Position numbers and translations under genes: made by a program. The notes under the pieces were generated by a model. That model was not told the origin of the DNA, did not search any database, and worked only from the letters and a program-made list of their open reading frames with translations. Shown piece after piece: positions 33,937-42,515 of a DNA stretch of 53,185 bases (positions are counted from its first letter, which is position 1; every line of letters starts with the position of its first letter). This DNA comes from Mycolicibacterium hodleri (GTDB lineage: Bacteria > Actinomycetota > Actinomycetes > Mycobacteriales > Mycobacteriaceae). The stretch spans positions 1-53,185 of the forward strand of contig NZ_RCZG01000024.1 of assembly GCF_006439015.1 (NCBI RefSeq). Direction: 5' to 3'.

Positions 33937-35403
33937 TCAACAGGTGCGCGAACGGGTCGCATCGCCGTCGGGTTCGGACATCGCGGGCAGTTGGACGTGG
34001 AATCGGGCGCCGGGCTGGTTGTCCTCGACCCAGACCCGTCCACGGTGCGCGGCGACGATGTCGGCGACGATGGCCAGGCCGAGACCGGCGCCCCCGGCGT
34101 CGCGGGCACGGGCGTCATCGAGACGGACGAACCGTTCGAACACGCGGTGCCGCTCGGTGGTGGGGATGCCGAGGCCGTCGTCGGCGACGGTGAGTGTTGC
34201 CGTCGGTTGAGTGGCACCGGGCTGTGCGGCGGCGCTGGGGGATGCGGCGTCGATGCTGAGTCGTACGGTCACGGTGTGGTGGGCGTGGCGGCGGGCGTTG
34301 TCCAGCAAGTTGCGCACGACGCGGCGCAGGGTGGCCGGGTCGCCGAGCACCCGTACTGGGGAGATGCCGGTGGTGTCGATGCGGGGCGCGGTGTGCTCTC
34401 GGGCATCGCGTACGGCGTCCCACACCAGGTCCTCGAGGTCCACGGACCGACGCTGCAGTTGCGGGTCGGCGTCCATTCGCGCCAGCTGCAGCAGGTCGTT
34501 GACCAGGTCCGCGAGGCGGGTGACTTGTCCCAACACCATGCGTTGGCTGTCGGCGACGTCGGGGCCGGCCGTGGAGTGGCGCAGATCGATTTCCAGACGC
34601 GCGCGCAGCGCCGCGAGCGGGGTGCGTAGTTCGTGGGCGGCGTCGGCGACGAAGCGGCGTTGCCGGTCGGCGGCGACCTCGATGCGGGCGAGCAGGTCGT
34701 TGAACGTTTCTGCGAGCCGCCCGAGTTCGTCGTGGGCGGCGGGCACCTCGAGGCGGCGGTGCAGATCGGTGCCGGGGATCGCGGCGGCCTGGCGGCCCAT
34801 GGTGTCCACCGGTTGCAGCGCCTTGCCCAGCAACCACCACCCCACCAGGGCCAGCAGGGCGATCATCGTCGGTACACCCACCAGCAGGGCGGTGCCCAGT
34901 TGGGTGACGCTGTTGGTCAGGGGTGTGGTCGGGGAGGCGACGTACACGCTGACCGGACCCGCGGGCGAGTTCGAGGTCAGAGCGGCCACCCGGTAGGGCG
35001 TGTCATCCAACGCCTCCGCGGTGACGGTGCTCAACGTGGGGTCGGTGGCACCGGGTGAGGCGAAGAACAGCCGTGGTTGGCCGTCAATGTCGCCCGAACT
35101 GCTGATGACCTTGCCGGTGCCGTCGAGGATCTGCATCACGGTCGACTCACCTGGGCGCAGCATCCGCTGGATGGGGTCCCCGCCGGCGACGTCGTCGGCG
35201 ATCAGGTGTATCTGCCGGGTGAGGTTGGCGTCCTGGTCGGCTGCGAGCACGCTGTGTACCCGCCACACCAGCAACGCTGCAGCGGTCACCATTCCCACGG
35301 CGATCAGGAGTGTGGCAGCGGCGGTCAGCCGGGCCCGCAGCGAGCGCCGTTGCCACCACGACGGGCCGTGCGGCGTACCGGCGGCATGGGTGCCGATTGT
35401 CAT
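33937..35403 (-). CDS. Sensor histidine kinase of two-component system 2
   Basis: A 488-residue membrane kinase. Helix 1 at about 25-48, extracytoplasmic region of about 115 residues, helix 2 at 170-192, HAMP, HisKA with H257 (ADAAHELRTPLAAL), N box (RRVVRNLLDNARRHAH), DDGLGIP and GGAGLGLAIV. The sensor region differs from kinase 1. The ATG overlaps the end of the regulator gene by ATGA, so the two are translated together. The catalytic half is clearly related to that of kinase 1, so the two systems are probable ancient paralogues and cross-talk is possible. Confidence 0.93.
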   Translation of the reverse strand: MTIGTHAAGTPHGPSWWQRRSLRARLTAAATLLIAVGMVTAAALLVWRVHSVLAADQDANLTRQIHLIADDVAGGDPIQRMLRPGESTVMQILDGTGKVISSSGDIDGQPRLFFASPGATDPTLSTVTAEALDDTPYRVAALTSNSPAGPVSVYVASPTTPLTNSVTQLGTALLVGVPTMIALLALVGWWLLGKALQPVDTMGRQAAAIPGTDLHRRLEVPAAHDELGRLAETFNDLLARIEVAADRQRRFVADAAHELRTPLAALRARLEIDLRHSTAGPDVADSQRMVLGQVTRLADLVNDLLQLARMDADPQLQRRSVDLEDLVWDAVRDAREHTAPRIDTTGISPVRVLGDPATLRRVVRNLLDNARRHAHHTVTVRLSIDAASPSAAAQPGATQPTATLTVADDGLGIPTTERHRVFERFVRLDDARARDAGGAGLGLAIVADIVAAHRGRVWVEDNQPGARFHVQLPAMSEPDGDATRSRTC

Positions 35404-36092
35404 GGGCGGGCTGGCCGGGGGGTGTCGTCGCGCAGCCGGTAACCGGCCCCGCGGACGGTGTCGATGCTGCGCCGCCCGAACGGGACGTCGATCTTGCGGC
35501 GCAGATAGCCGACGTAGACCTCGACGATGTTGGGGTCACCGTCATAGAAGCTGTCCCACACGTGGGCCATGATGTCGGTCTTGGACACCACCTCGTCGCG
35601 GCGGCGCATCAGGTACTCCAGGACGGCGAATTCGCGAGGTGTCAGCTCGACGTCGATCGCGCCGCGGCGACATGTGCGGGTCGCGGGATCCAGGAGCAGG
35701 TCCCCGGCGGTCAAGGCGACGGGCCGTTCGGGGCTGCCGCGCCGGATCACCGCCCGCAGGTGTGCCAGCAGAACGACGTAGGAGAACGGCTTCGTCAGGT
35801 AGTCATCGGCCCCCAGATCGAGGGCGTCGGCCTCGTCGTACTCACCGTCCTTGGCCGTCAGCATCAGCACCGGGGTCCACACCTTTGCTGCCCGCAACTG
35901 GCGTACCACCTCGTATCCGGAGATGCCGGGCAACATGATGTCGCACACGATGGCGTCATAGTCGATCGTGCGGGCTTGGTGTAGCCCGTCCACGCCGTCT
36001 GCGGCGACGTCGACGGCGAAGCCGTCGGCCTGCAGTCCCGAGGCGAGGGTCTGCGCGAGCACCGATTCGTCTTCGACGAGTAAAACCCGCAT
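35400..36092 (-). CDS. OmpR-family response regulator of two-component system 2
   Basis: A 230-residue regulator from ATG 36092 with AGGAAAGG upstream; the longer open frame is not used. The receiver has E7-D8, D51 (AIVCDIMLPGISGYE) and the switch Lys; the output winged helix contains WDSFYDGDPNIVEVYVGYLRRKIDVPF. The recognition region is highly similar to regulator 1 (both share NIVEVYVGYLRRK-x-DVPF), so the two may bind related sites. No CAGC direct repeat was seen in its own promoter region (36093-36250). Confidence 0.93.
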   Translation of the reverse strand: MRVLLVEDESVLAQTLASGLQADGFAVDVAADGVDGLHQARTIDYDAIVCDIMLPGISGYEVVRQLRAAKVWTPVLMLTAKDGEYDEADALDLGADDYLTKPFSYVVLLAHLRAVIRRGSPERPVALTAGDLLLDPATRTCRRGAIDVELTPREFAVLEYLMRRRDEVVSKTDIMAHVWDSFYDGDPNIVEVYVGYLRRKIDVPFGRRSIDTVRGAGYRLRDDTPRPARP

Positions 36093-36255
36093 CCCGGCTG
36101 CCTTTCCTGCGCGTGCGACACCGTCGAATGAGCGGCCCGCCACTGGTTGTGCCGCGTCACGATTTTCCGGCCCTGAGCGGCTAACCCTGTCAGATCCGGC
36201 ATCCCAGTGGTGCGCAACCGGGTCTGGAGCAGCGTCGTCGAACTGGTGTCGTGCG

Positions 36256-36285
36256 GCGGCGGGCCCGCTTTCACGGGCCCGCCGC
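36256..36285 (-). terminator. Strong GC hairpin downstream of the Pro/Asp-rich secreted protein gene
   Basis: A perfect 12-base stem (36256-36267 with 36274-36285) and loop CTTTCA, placed 33 bases after the stop of the minus-strand gene ending at 36319. There is no uridine tract, as is common for mycobacterial terminators. It would also insulate the regulator 2 promoter. Confidence 0.6.
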
Positions 36286-36318
36286 TGCGGGGGGAAACAG
36301 TCGCGGACGGTGGTGCGG

Positions 36319-36627
36319 TCAGCGTCCCGGCGGCGCGGGTGCGACGGTGGTGTCGGGAACTTCGGGACCGTTCTGGTCTCCGTCCTGAGCGTTGTCGGTG
36401 TCTGGGGCACCGGGAACGTCGGGTGTGTCGCCGGGTTCGGCGACGTCGGGGGCGCCCGGGGCGTCGGGGGTGTCGCCCGCCTCAGGGGTGTCGATGACCG
36501 ACGTCGAGGGCGGGGGTGGCGGGGCGGGGGTGGGTGTGGCGTTGGCGAGCCCGACACCGCTGGCGATCGCTCCGGCGGCCAACGCCGCGCCAATCGCCGC
36601 CACAATCCTATTTCTGCTGCGGTTCAT
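36319..36627 (-). CDS. Small secreted Pro/Asp-rich protein
   Basis: From ATG 36627 the 102-residue product starts MNRSRNRIVAAIGAALAAGAI with a signal peptide and likely cleavage after ANA near residue 30. The mature part is of low complexity: PTPAPPPPPSTS and then imperfect repeats of the type PGAPD, EPGDTPDVPGAPD. It is acidic and probably unfolded, as in wall-spanning or metal-buffering segments. A direct-repeat box lies 80 bases upstream and a hairpin terminator downstream, so it is a single-gene unit in the regulon. Confidence 0.7.
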   Translation of the reverse strand: MNRSRNRIVAAIGAALAAGAIASGVGLANATPTPAPPPPPSTSVIDTPEAGDTPDAPGAPDVAEPGDTPDVPGAPDTDNAQDGDQNGPEVPDTTVAPAPPGR

Positions 36628-36706
36628 CACTTTTGGGGTTCCCTTCGGTCGATCTTTTCGCCGCTCTGGCGATGTGTTCACCGTGCCCAATGGAGGTTGT
36701 GCTGGT

Positions 36707-36723
36707 GCTGAACCAGCCTGAGA
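36707..36723 (-). promoter_or_regulatory. PhoP-like direct-repeat box, Pro/Asp-rich protein gene
   Basis: On the gene strand: TCTCAGG-CTG-GTTCAGC, half-sites with a three-base spacer, 80 bases upstream of the start codon. Confidence 0.5.
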
Positions 36724-36925
36724 ACAGTCACAGGTTGTGGACGCGACTGCGTCAACCAACCCGCCACTCGTACGCAGGACGGGTTTGCAGGAGGACTCAA
36801 CGGAGCTACGCCGAATGCCACTGCATGGCTGACCGATGACGATCGCTGATTTCTCGGTTCGCGTGAACGCCGAGCCGCATTGGCGGCATTAGTCGCGCGC
36901 GCTCACCCGGGCTGGCTGAGAAGGC

Positions 36926-36953
36926 CTTCAGACGGGCTCAGCGCCACTTCAGC
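36926..36953 (+). promoter_or_regulatory. Triple PhoP-like repeat before the small secreted protein gene
   Basis: GCTCAGC-GCCA-CTTCAGC at 36936-36953 is a seven-four-seven site, and a third half-site CTTCAG lies at 36926-36931, 10 bases upstream of the matching position. The gene begins about 190 bases downstream, so a leader would be present. Confidence 0.5.
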
Positions 36954-37146
36954 GGCCTGGCTGGATGCTGATGTCAGCGGGCCAAAGTGGTTGAGCAACA
37001 AGGATTAACCACGATGAGCAGCGGCGAATCGACGTCGTGCCTGGACCTGCCGAGCACGGACGGGAAGTGGTCCGTGATGAGCCCGACTGTACCGATCCGG
37101 CATTTGGATGCCCGGGTCGAACCCCTCATACGAAAGAAGTACGACC

Positions 37147-37455
37147 ATGGCACTGAACACGTTCGCCGCTACCACGCTCCTCACGACTGCCCTCGCTGCC
37201 GCCGCCCTCGGGTCCGCCGGTGGGGCGACCGCCGCACAGTCGAGCCAGTCATCGGCTACCACCACGGTCCACAGTCTGGAAGCCCAAGGCGCAGAGGTCA
37301 TCATGACCACCGTCGGTGGTGGCGCGCCAGCGCAGTGCTCGGTGGTCTCGGTGCGCCCGGGCCCGACGAACAACAACGGAAAATCGCTGAAGATTCACGG
37401 CCGCATGGCCCCTTCACAGACGCACAAGACCGTCTACGTCCATGTGCGCTGCTAA
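37147..37455 (+). CDS. Small secreted protein of unknown function
   Basis: A 102-residue protein from ATG 37147 with AAAGAAG upstream. The signal peptide (MALNTFAATTLLTTALAAAALGS, overview) probably ends after ATA near residue 29. The mature part has two cysteines (AQCSVVSV and the C-terminal HVRC) that could form a disulfide, and a lysine- and histidine-containing end (KSLKIHGRMAPSQTHKTVYVHVRC, overview). I do not recognise a named family. It has its own operator region. Confidence 0.7.
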   Translation: MALNTFAATTLLTTALAAAALGSAGGATAAQSSQSSATTTVHSLEAQGAEVIMTTVGGGAPAQCSVVSVRPGPTNNNGKSLKIHGRMAPSQTHKTVYVHVRC

Positions 37456-37649
37456 ATCGGGCCGGGGTTCCGGTGGGGTCAGGTTCACGGTAGGGCGGTA
37501 CCTTTCACCGCAAGCGGCGCCAACAACGCCTCGGACGGCTCACCTCTACCAGTCAAGTGAACTGAGGGCAGTCCCTAACGTCCGGCGCGTTTCCAAGAAT
37601 GCCTGCCCGCCCTATGACTATCCGGCGGCAAAGCGCAATCCTGCACAAC

Positions 37650-37667
37650 ATTCAGCGTTATCACAGC
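37650..37667 (+). promoter_or_regulatory. PhoP-like direct-repeat box, lipoprotein-ABC operon
   Basis: ATTCAGC-GTTA-TCACAGC, seven-four-seven. The second half is identical to the M. tuberculosis PhoP half-site TCACAGC. It lies 100 bases upstream of the GTG at 37768. The rest of the gap 37456-37767 shows nothing else I can support. Confidence 0.6.
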
Positions 37668-37767
37668 GTCCTTGCCGCACCATCTCGGTACGGGTCACAC
37701 CAGTGGCCGTGGTCGGTGCGCCGGCCAATACCGAGGCCCAGTCGTCGATCCAGAGTAGGGAACTCCA

Positions 37768-38385
37768 GTGAGCACCAAGAAAATCATCATCGCCGCGATT
37801 GCGGGTGTTACTGCCGTGGTGGCCGCGAGCGGATGCGCGGGTACGACGCCTCCAGTTGCCGGATCCTCAACAGCCCAGTCGGGCACCGCCGCCCCCCAAG
37901 CCCCGGAGGTCAATCCCCAGGGCGACATCCCCGACAATCAGGCATTCGTGGTCTACACCGCGGCGGATCGCTCGTTCACGGTGAAGTACCCCGAGGGGTG
38001 GGCGCAGACCCAATCCGGCTCGACGGTGACGTTCAGCGACAAGTTCAACAGCATCACCCTGGCGGCACACCCCGGCTTCTACCAGCCCACCGAGTCGTAC
38101 GCCCAATCGGTTGAAGTCCCCCAGATCGTTTCGACCACAACGGGATTCGTACCAGGCAAGGTCAGTACCGTGTCGCGGCCCGCAGGCCAGGTGATACTCA
38201 TCACCTACCAGGCGGACTCCCCGCCGAGCCCAGTCACCGGGAAATCGGTCCAGCAATCGGTAGAACGCTACGAGTTCTCTCAATCCGGCCGCGGCGTGGT
38301 CGCCACGTTGGCGGGGCCCGTCGGCGCCGACAACGTCGACCCCTGGCGCATCGTCACCGACTCCTTCACCTGGCTGCCCCGATGA
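37768..38385 (+). CDS. Lipoprotein, first gene of the ABC exporter operon
   Basis: A 205-residue protein from GTG 37768 with signal peptide and lipobox (VVAASGC). After a Pro/Ala/Thr linker comes a single domain: VYTAADRSFTVKYPEGWAQTQSGSTVTFSDKFNSITLAAH (overview), ending DPWRIVTDSFTWLPR. This pattern resembles PsbP/Mog1-like lipoproteins that start F-x-V-x-Y-P-x-G-W. Its stop overlaps the ATPase start by ATGA. It probably acts on the outside with the exporter, for example as a substrate-binding or adaptor protein. Confidence 0.8.
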   Translation: MSTKKIIIAAIAGVTAVVAASGCAGTTPPVAGSSTAQSGTAAPQAPEVNPQGDIPDNQAFVVYTAADRSFTVKYPEGWAQTQSGSTVTFSDKFNSITLAAHPGFYQPTESYAQSVEVPQIVSTTTGFVPGKVSTVSRPAGQVILITYQADSPPSPVTGKSVQQSVERYEFSQSGRGVVATLAGPVGADNVDPWRIVTDSFTWLPR

Positions 38386-39095
38386 GGATGCCGACCATGG
38401 ACACCTCGGCGGAAACCATCGACCGGCCAGACCAGCAGCCCGCGCTGGAGGCCACCTCGCTGTACCGGTTCTTCCGAGCCGGCGACGAGGAGACCCTGGC
38501 GTTGCGCGGAGTGTCGTTGACGCTGCATCCTGGCGAGCTGGTCGCGATCGTCGGCCCGTCAGGGTCGGGGAAGTCGACCCTGCTTGCCTGCCTGGCCGGG
38601 CTCGACGAGCCCGACGGCGGTACCGTGCGCGTCGGCGGCGTGCGGATCAGCCACCAACCCGAACGCCTCCGCTCCAGGCTGCGGGCCCACCGCATCGGCG
38701 TGTTGTACCAGGATCGAAACCTGCTGCGCCACTTGACCGTGACGCAGAACGTCGTGATAGCCCAGCACATCGCCGGGTTGACACCGGCTTCTCATCCAGG
38801 CGTGCTGCTGGCCTCGTTGGGGATTGCCAATCGGGGAGCGTCGTATCCGGGGCAGCTGTCTGGAGGGGAAGCAGCTCGAGCGGGCCTGGCCGTCTCGTTG
38901 GCCAACGACCCCGTCATCTTGCTGGCCGACGAACCGACCGGTGAACTCGACGGCGACACCGAAGCCGACGTTCTGGCCCTGCTTCGCGGCCGTGCCAACG
39001 CCGGTACCGCGATCCTGATCGCGAGCCACAGCCCAGCCGTCACGGCGATCGCCGACCGGGTCATCACCCTCACCGACGGCCAGGTCGTCGCGTGA
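38382..39095 (+). CDS. ABC transporter ATPase 1 (LolD/MacB type)
   Basis: A 237-residue ATPase with Walker A GPSGSGKST near 60-68, signature LSGGEAARAGLA (usual LSGGQ has Glu for Gln), Walker B VILLADEPTGELD and the switch His (ASHSP). The final E-P-T-G-x-L-D is typical of the LolD/FtsE/MacB group. Start ATG overlaps the lipoprotein stop. A second, distinct ATPase follows with a GTGA overlap, so the exporter probably uses a heterodimer of ATPases with one long permease. Confidence 0.92.
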   Translation: MRMPTMDTSAETIDRPDQQPALEATSLYRFFRAGDEETLALRGVSLTLHPGELVAIVGPSGSGKSTLLACLAGLDEPDGGTVRVGGVRISHQPERLRSRLRAHRIGVLYQDRNLLRHLTVTQNVVIAQHIAGLTPASHPGVLLASLGIANRGASYPGQLSGGEAARAGLAVSLANDPVILLADEPTGELDGDTEADVLALLRGRANAGTAILIASHSPAVTAIADRVITLTDGQVVA

Positions 39096-39823
39096 ACGGC
39101 CCCCGCCCGGCGGTCGCACCCGCGCTCCCGGGGTTCGACGACCCGGCGTTGGTGCGGGTGGATCGAGTCGGCAGAACCTACGGCGCTGGGGCAGCGACGA
39201 TCGTCGCGGTGCGAGACGTCTCCGTCGCGGTAGCGCCGCGTGCACGCGTCGCGTTGACCGGTCCATCGGGTTCGGGCAAGTCCACCCTGCTGCACATGAT
39301 GGCCGGCTTGGACACCCCCACCTCGGGAATCGTGACCTGGCCAGGAATCGACGTCGATGCCACGACCGGTCTGGTCGGCATCGGCGTCGTCTTCCAAGGG
39401 CCCAGCCTACTTCCCGCCCTGGACGTCACCGAAAACGTCTGCCTGCCCTTGCTATTCCGGGATGTCTCTGAACCGGAGGCCATGGTGCGGGCTGGCGACG
39501 CGCTGGCCCGGCTGGGCATCGGCGACCTCGCCCATGCATTACCCGACGAACTCTCCGGCGGACAGGCCCAACGAGTCGCGGTAGCCCGCGTACTGGCCGC
39601 GGCGCCACGGCTGATCCTGGCCGACGAACCGACCGGCCAACTCGACCATCGGGCCGCCGCGCTAGTCATCGGCGTGCTGCTGCAGGCCGCCGACGACCTT
39701 GGTGCGGCGCTGATCGTCTCCACCCACGACCCGGCGATCTCCCGGCGACTGCCCACCGAGTGGGCCATGCGCGACGGCCGACTGCACGGCATCCACGGAG
39801 CCGACCACGAGGAGCATCGATGA
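39092..39823 (+). CDS. ABC transporter ATPase 2 (LolD/MacB type)
   Basis: A 243-residue ATPase; GTG at 39092 overlaps the previous stop by four bases. Walker A GPSGSGKST, signature LSGGQAQRVAVAR, Walker B LILADEPTGQLD, switch His in STHDP. The full consensus signature contrasts with the altered one in ATPase 1, so the pair may have one degenerate and one consensus site. It overlaps the permease start by ATGA. Confidence 0.93.
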   Translation: MNGPRPAVAPALPGFDDPALVRVDRVGRTYGAGAATIVAVRDVSVAVAPRARVALTGPSGSGKSTLLHMMAGLDTPTSGIVTWPGIDVDATTGLVGIGVVFQGPSLLPALDVTENVCLPLLFRDVSEPEAMVRAGDALARLGIGDLAHALPDELSGGQAQRVAVARVLAAAPRLILADEPTGQLDHRAAALVIGVLLQAADDLGAALIVSTHDPAISRRLPTEWAMRDGRLHGIHGADHEEHR

Positions 39824-42480
39824 CCCGCATCTGGCTGACCGGGTTGCTCCGGCGCCACCCCGCACGACTATTGGCCGCCACCCTCGGCGTCGCGATCGCG
39901 GTGGCGCTGCTGGCCTGCCTGGGATCATTCCTGACCCGCTCACAGGCCACCATGACCGAGCGGGCCGTGCGCACCGTGGCCGTGGACTGGCAGATCCAGG
40001 TCACACCGGCGGCGAACACCGCGGAGGTGGCCCGCCTCGTCGCCGCCAGCCCCGGCGTACAGGGCAGCTCCACCGTCGGGTTCGCCCACACCAGCGGCCT
40101 GTCGTTGAGCAGCGGTGCCAGCACCCAGAACACCGGCCCCGGCATGGTCCTCGGGCTGCCACCGGGCTACCGAACGATGTTTCCCGCCGAAATCCGCACC
40201 CTCGTCGGCGCCGACACCGGGGTCCTAATCGCCCAGCAGACCGCGGCGAACCTGCACGCAGCCCCCGGCGACACCGTCACCATCGGCCGGGCCGGGCTGC
40301 CCCCCGCCCGCGCCGTGGTCGCCGGCGTCGTCGACCTGCCCCAAGCGAACTCGCTGTTCCAGACCGTCGGTGCACCCGTCGGGGCGCAACCCACCGCGCC
40401 GCCGGACAACGTGGTGCTGCTCACCGCCGCACAATGGCATCAGTTCTTCGATCCGCTGGCCGCCGCGCGCCCCGACCTGGTGTCCACCCAAATACACGTT
40501 CAGCGCAACCACGCCTTGCCGCCCAACCCCGCCGCGGCCTACGCCACGGTGAGCGCGGCGGCGAAGAATCTCGAGGCCCGCAGCGCCGGAAGCGCCGTGG
40601 TCGGCGACAACCTCGGCGCCGGCCTGGACGCCGCCCGCGGCGACGCCGCCTACGCCGTGGTGCTGTTCTTGTTCCTCGGGGTTCCCGGCGCGGTCCTGGC
40701 AGCACTGTTGACCGCGACGATCACCTCCGCAGGCGCCGGCCGGCGTCGCGCCGAGCAAGCTTTGCTGCGGGCCCGCGGCGCCTCCGCGCGGCAATTGCTC
40801 GGGCTGGCCGCTGTCGAAGCCGCTGCCATCGGTGCCACCGGTTCGGTAGTCGGATTGCTCGGCGCCACCATGGTGAACTATCTCGCGTTCGGATCCACGG
40901 GTGTGGGTGCCACGGTCGGCGCCGCGTGGGCGTGGTACCTCGGCGCCGCTCTCGCCGGAATCGTCGTCGCGGCGGCGACCGTGCTGCTGCCGGCCCGCCG
41001 CGATCTGCGCGAACACACCATCGCCGCTGGGCGTACCCAGATCGAGCGGCCCGGCTACCCGGTGTGGGCACGGCTGGGCCTGGACGCGGTAATCCTCATC
41101 GCCGCGGGTCTGGTGTTCACCGCCACTACCGGTGTCGGATACCAGCTGGTCCTGGCTCCGGAGGGAGTTCCCAGCATCTCGGTGTCCTACTGGGCCTTCG
41201 CCGGGCCGGCGCTGCTGTGGCTCGGGGCTGCGCTGGCGACCTGGCGGGTCGCCGACCTGCTGCTGGGACCGGGGCGTTCAGTCCTGGCCCGCGTCCTGCG
41301 GCCGGTCACTGGGCGGCTCTCGGGCATCACCGCCAACAGCCTGTCCCGCCAACGCCGCCCGCTGGTCAGGGCCATCGTGCTACTCGCCCTGGCCATCGCC
41401 TTCGCCGCGTCCACCGCCACGTTCAACGCCACCTACCGCCAACAGGCCGAAGCCGATGCACAGCTGACCAACGGCGCCGACGTCACCGTCACCCCGGCAC
41501 CAGGAGCAGCGGTGGCCGCCGGCACGGCCGCGTCGCTGGAGAAGGTCGCCGGTGTCAAGGCAGTCGAACCCATCCAACACCGCTTCGCCTACATCGGCGC
41601 CGATCTGCAAGACCTCTACGGCGTACGCCCGGCCACCATCACCCGGGCTACCGCATTGCAGGACAGCTATTTTCCCGGCGCCACCGCCGCCGACCTGATG
41701 GGCACCTTGGGTGCGAAGCCCGATTCCATCCTGGTCTCCGCCGAGACCGTGAAGGACTTTCAACTCCGAATAGGCGATCCGGTCACATTGCGCATCACCG
41801 ACACGGCATCGGACCAACCCCACGCCGTGACGTTCCACTACGTCGGGGTCGTCAACGAGTTCCCCACCGCCCCCAAGGACAGCTTCTTCGTCGCCAACGC
41901 CAGCTACATCACGGCGCACACCGGCTCCAGTGCACCCGGCGCCTTCCTGGTCGACACCGGCGGCAAGGACAGCGCCGCAGTCGCCGCCCGCATCCAGGCC
42001 ATGGTCGGCACCTCCGCCGCCGTCACCGACATCGCCACGGTCCGCAACACGGTCGGATCGAGCCTGACCGCGGTGGACCTCGCTGGCCTCACCCGCATCG
42101 AACTGTCCTTCGCGTTGGTCCTCGCCGTCGGCGCGGGCGGCCTGGTGCTGGCCCTCGGGTTGGCCGAACGACGCCGCACCTATGCCATCGCCACGGCGCT
42201 GGGCGCCAAGTCCAGACACCTGCGCGCCATGATCTTCAGTGAAACCGGTGTACTGACCGTCGTCGGGCTCGCCGCGGGCGCGCTGACGGGATCCGTGCTG
42301 TCGGTGATGCTGGTCAAGGTACTGACCGGGGTCTTCGACCCGCCGCCCGACACGATCGCCGTGCCGTGGCTCTATCTGGGATCGGTCACCGTTCTCACGG
42401 TTGGTGCGCTGGGCGCGGTGAGCGCGATCGCCGTCGTCGCGGCCCACCGGCCCGCCATCTCCGTCATCCGCGACCTCTAG
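39820..42480 (+). CDS. ABC transporter permease, two FtsX domains
   Basis: An 886-residue permease from ATG 39820. Helix 1 is at about 15-35, followed by a long extracytoplasmic domain (about 35-290). The first FtsX core is at 290-430 with GRRRAEQALLRARGASARQLLGLAAVEA; more helices and a second extracytoplasmic domain follow, and the second FtsX core is at 760-886 with ERRRTYAIATALGAKSRHLRAMIFSE. This layout fits MacB-like or LolCE-type mechanotransmission exporters, which move lipoproteins, antibiotics or signal molecules rather than small ions. The four-gene operon is tightly overlapped. Confidence 0.9.
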   Translation: MTRIWLTGLLRRHPARLLAATLGVAIAVALLACLGSFLTRSQATMTERAVRTVAVDWQIQVTPAANTAEVARLVAASPGVQGSSTVGFAHTSGLSLSSGASTQNTGPGMVLGLPPGYRTMFPAEIRTLVGADTGVLIAQQTAANLHAAPGDTVTIGRAGLPPARAVVAGVVDLPQANSLFQTVGAPVGAQPTAPPDNVVLLTAAQWHQFFDPLAAARPDLVSTQIHVQRNHALPPNPAAAYATVSAAAKNLEARSAGSAVVGDNLGAGLDAARGDAAYAVVLFLFLGVPGAVLAALLTATITSAGAGRRRAEQALLRARGASARQLLGLAAVEAAAIGATGSVVGLLGATMVNYLAFGSTGVGATVGAAWAWYLGAALAGIVVAAATVLLPARRDLREHTIAAGRTQIERPGYPVWARLGLDAVILIAAGLVFTATTGVGYQLVLAPEGVPSISVSYWAFAGPALLWLGAALATWRVADLLLGPGRSVLARVLRPVTGRLSGITANSLSRQRRPLVRAIVLLALAIAFAASTATFNATYRQQAEADAQLTNGADVTVTPAPGAAVAAGTAASLEKVAGVKAVEPIQHRFAYIGADLQDLYGVRPATITRATALQDSYFPGATAADLMGTLGAKPDSILVSAETVKDFQLRIGDPVTLRITDTASDQPHAVTFHYVGVVNEFPTAPKDSFFVANASYITAHTGSSAPGAFLVDTGGKDSAAVAARIQAMVGTSAAVTDIATVRNTVGSSLTAVDLAGLTRIELSFALVLAVGAGGLVLALGLAERRRTYAIATALGAKSRHLRAMIFSETGVLTVVGLAAGALTGSVLSVMLVKVLTGVFDPPPDTIAVPWLYLGSVTVLTVGALGAVSAIAVVAAHRPAISVIRDL

Positions 42481-42515
42481 CGCAACGGACCGGTCGCCGA
42501 CATGACGTGCCGCCC

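Larger units (their letters stand above)
36628..37146. other. Divergent promoter region with two direct-repeat boxes
   Basis: This gap separates the minus-strand Pro/Asp-rich gene from the plus-strand secreted protein gene. It holds one box for each direction (36707-36723 and 36936-36953). Open frames inside it, such as one beginning at the ATG at 37014, have no protein-like character and run into the next gene. Confidence 0.5.

Noticed and set aside
36160..36190. CTGAGC and CTGTCAG upstream of regulator 2 as an autoregulatory box
   Set aside because: The half-sites are about 14 bases apart and poorly matched.
40434..42242. A 602-codon open frame inside the ABC permease gene
   Set aside because: Arg-rich text with no domain; it is a frame shadow of the FtsX permease, which has clear membrane helices and conserved motifs.
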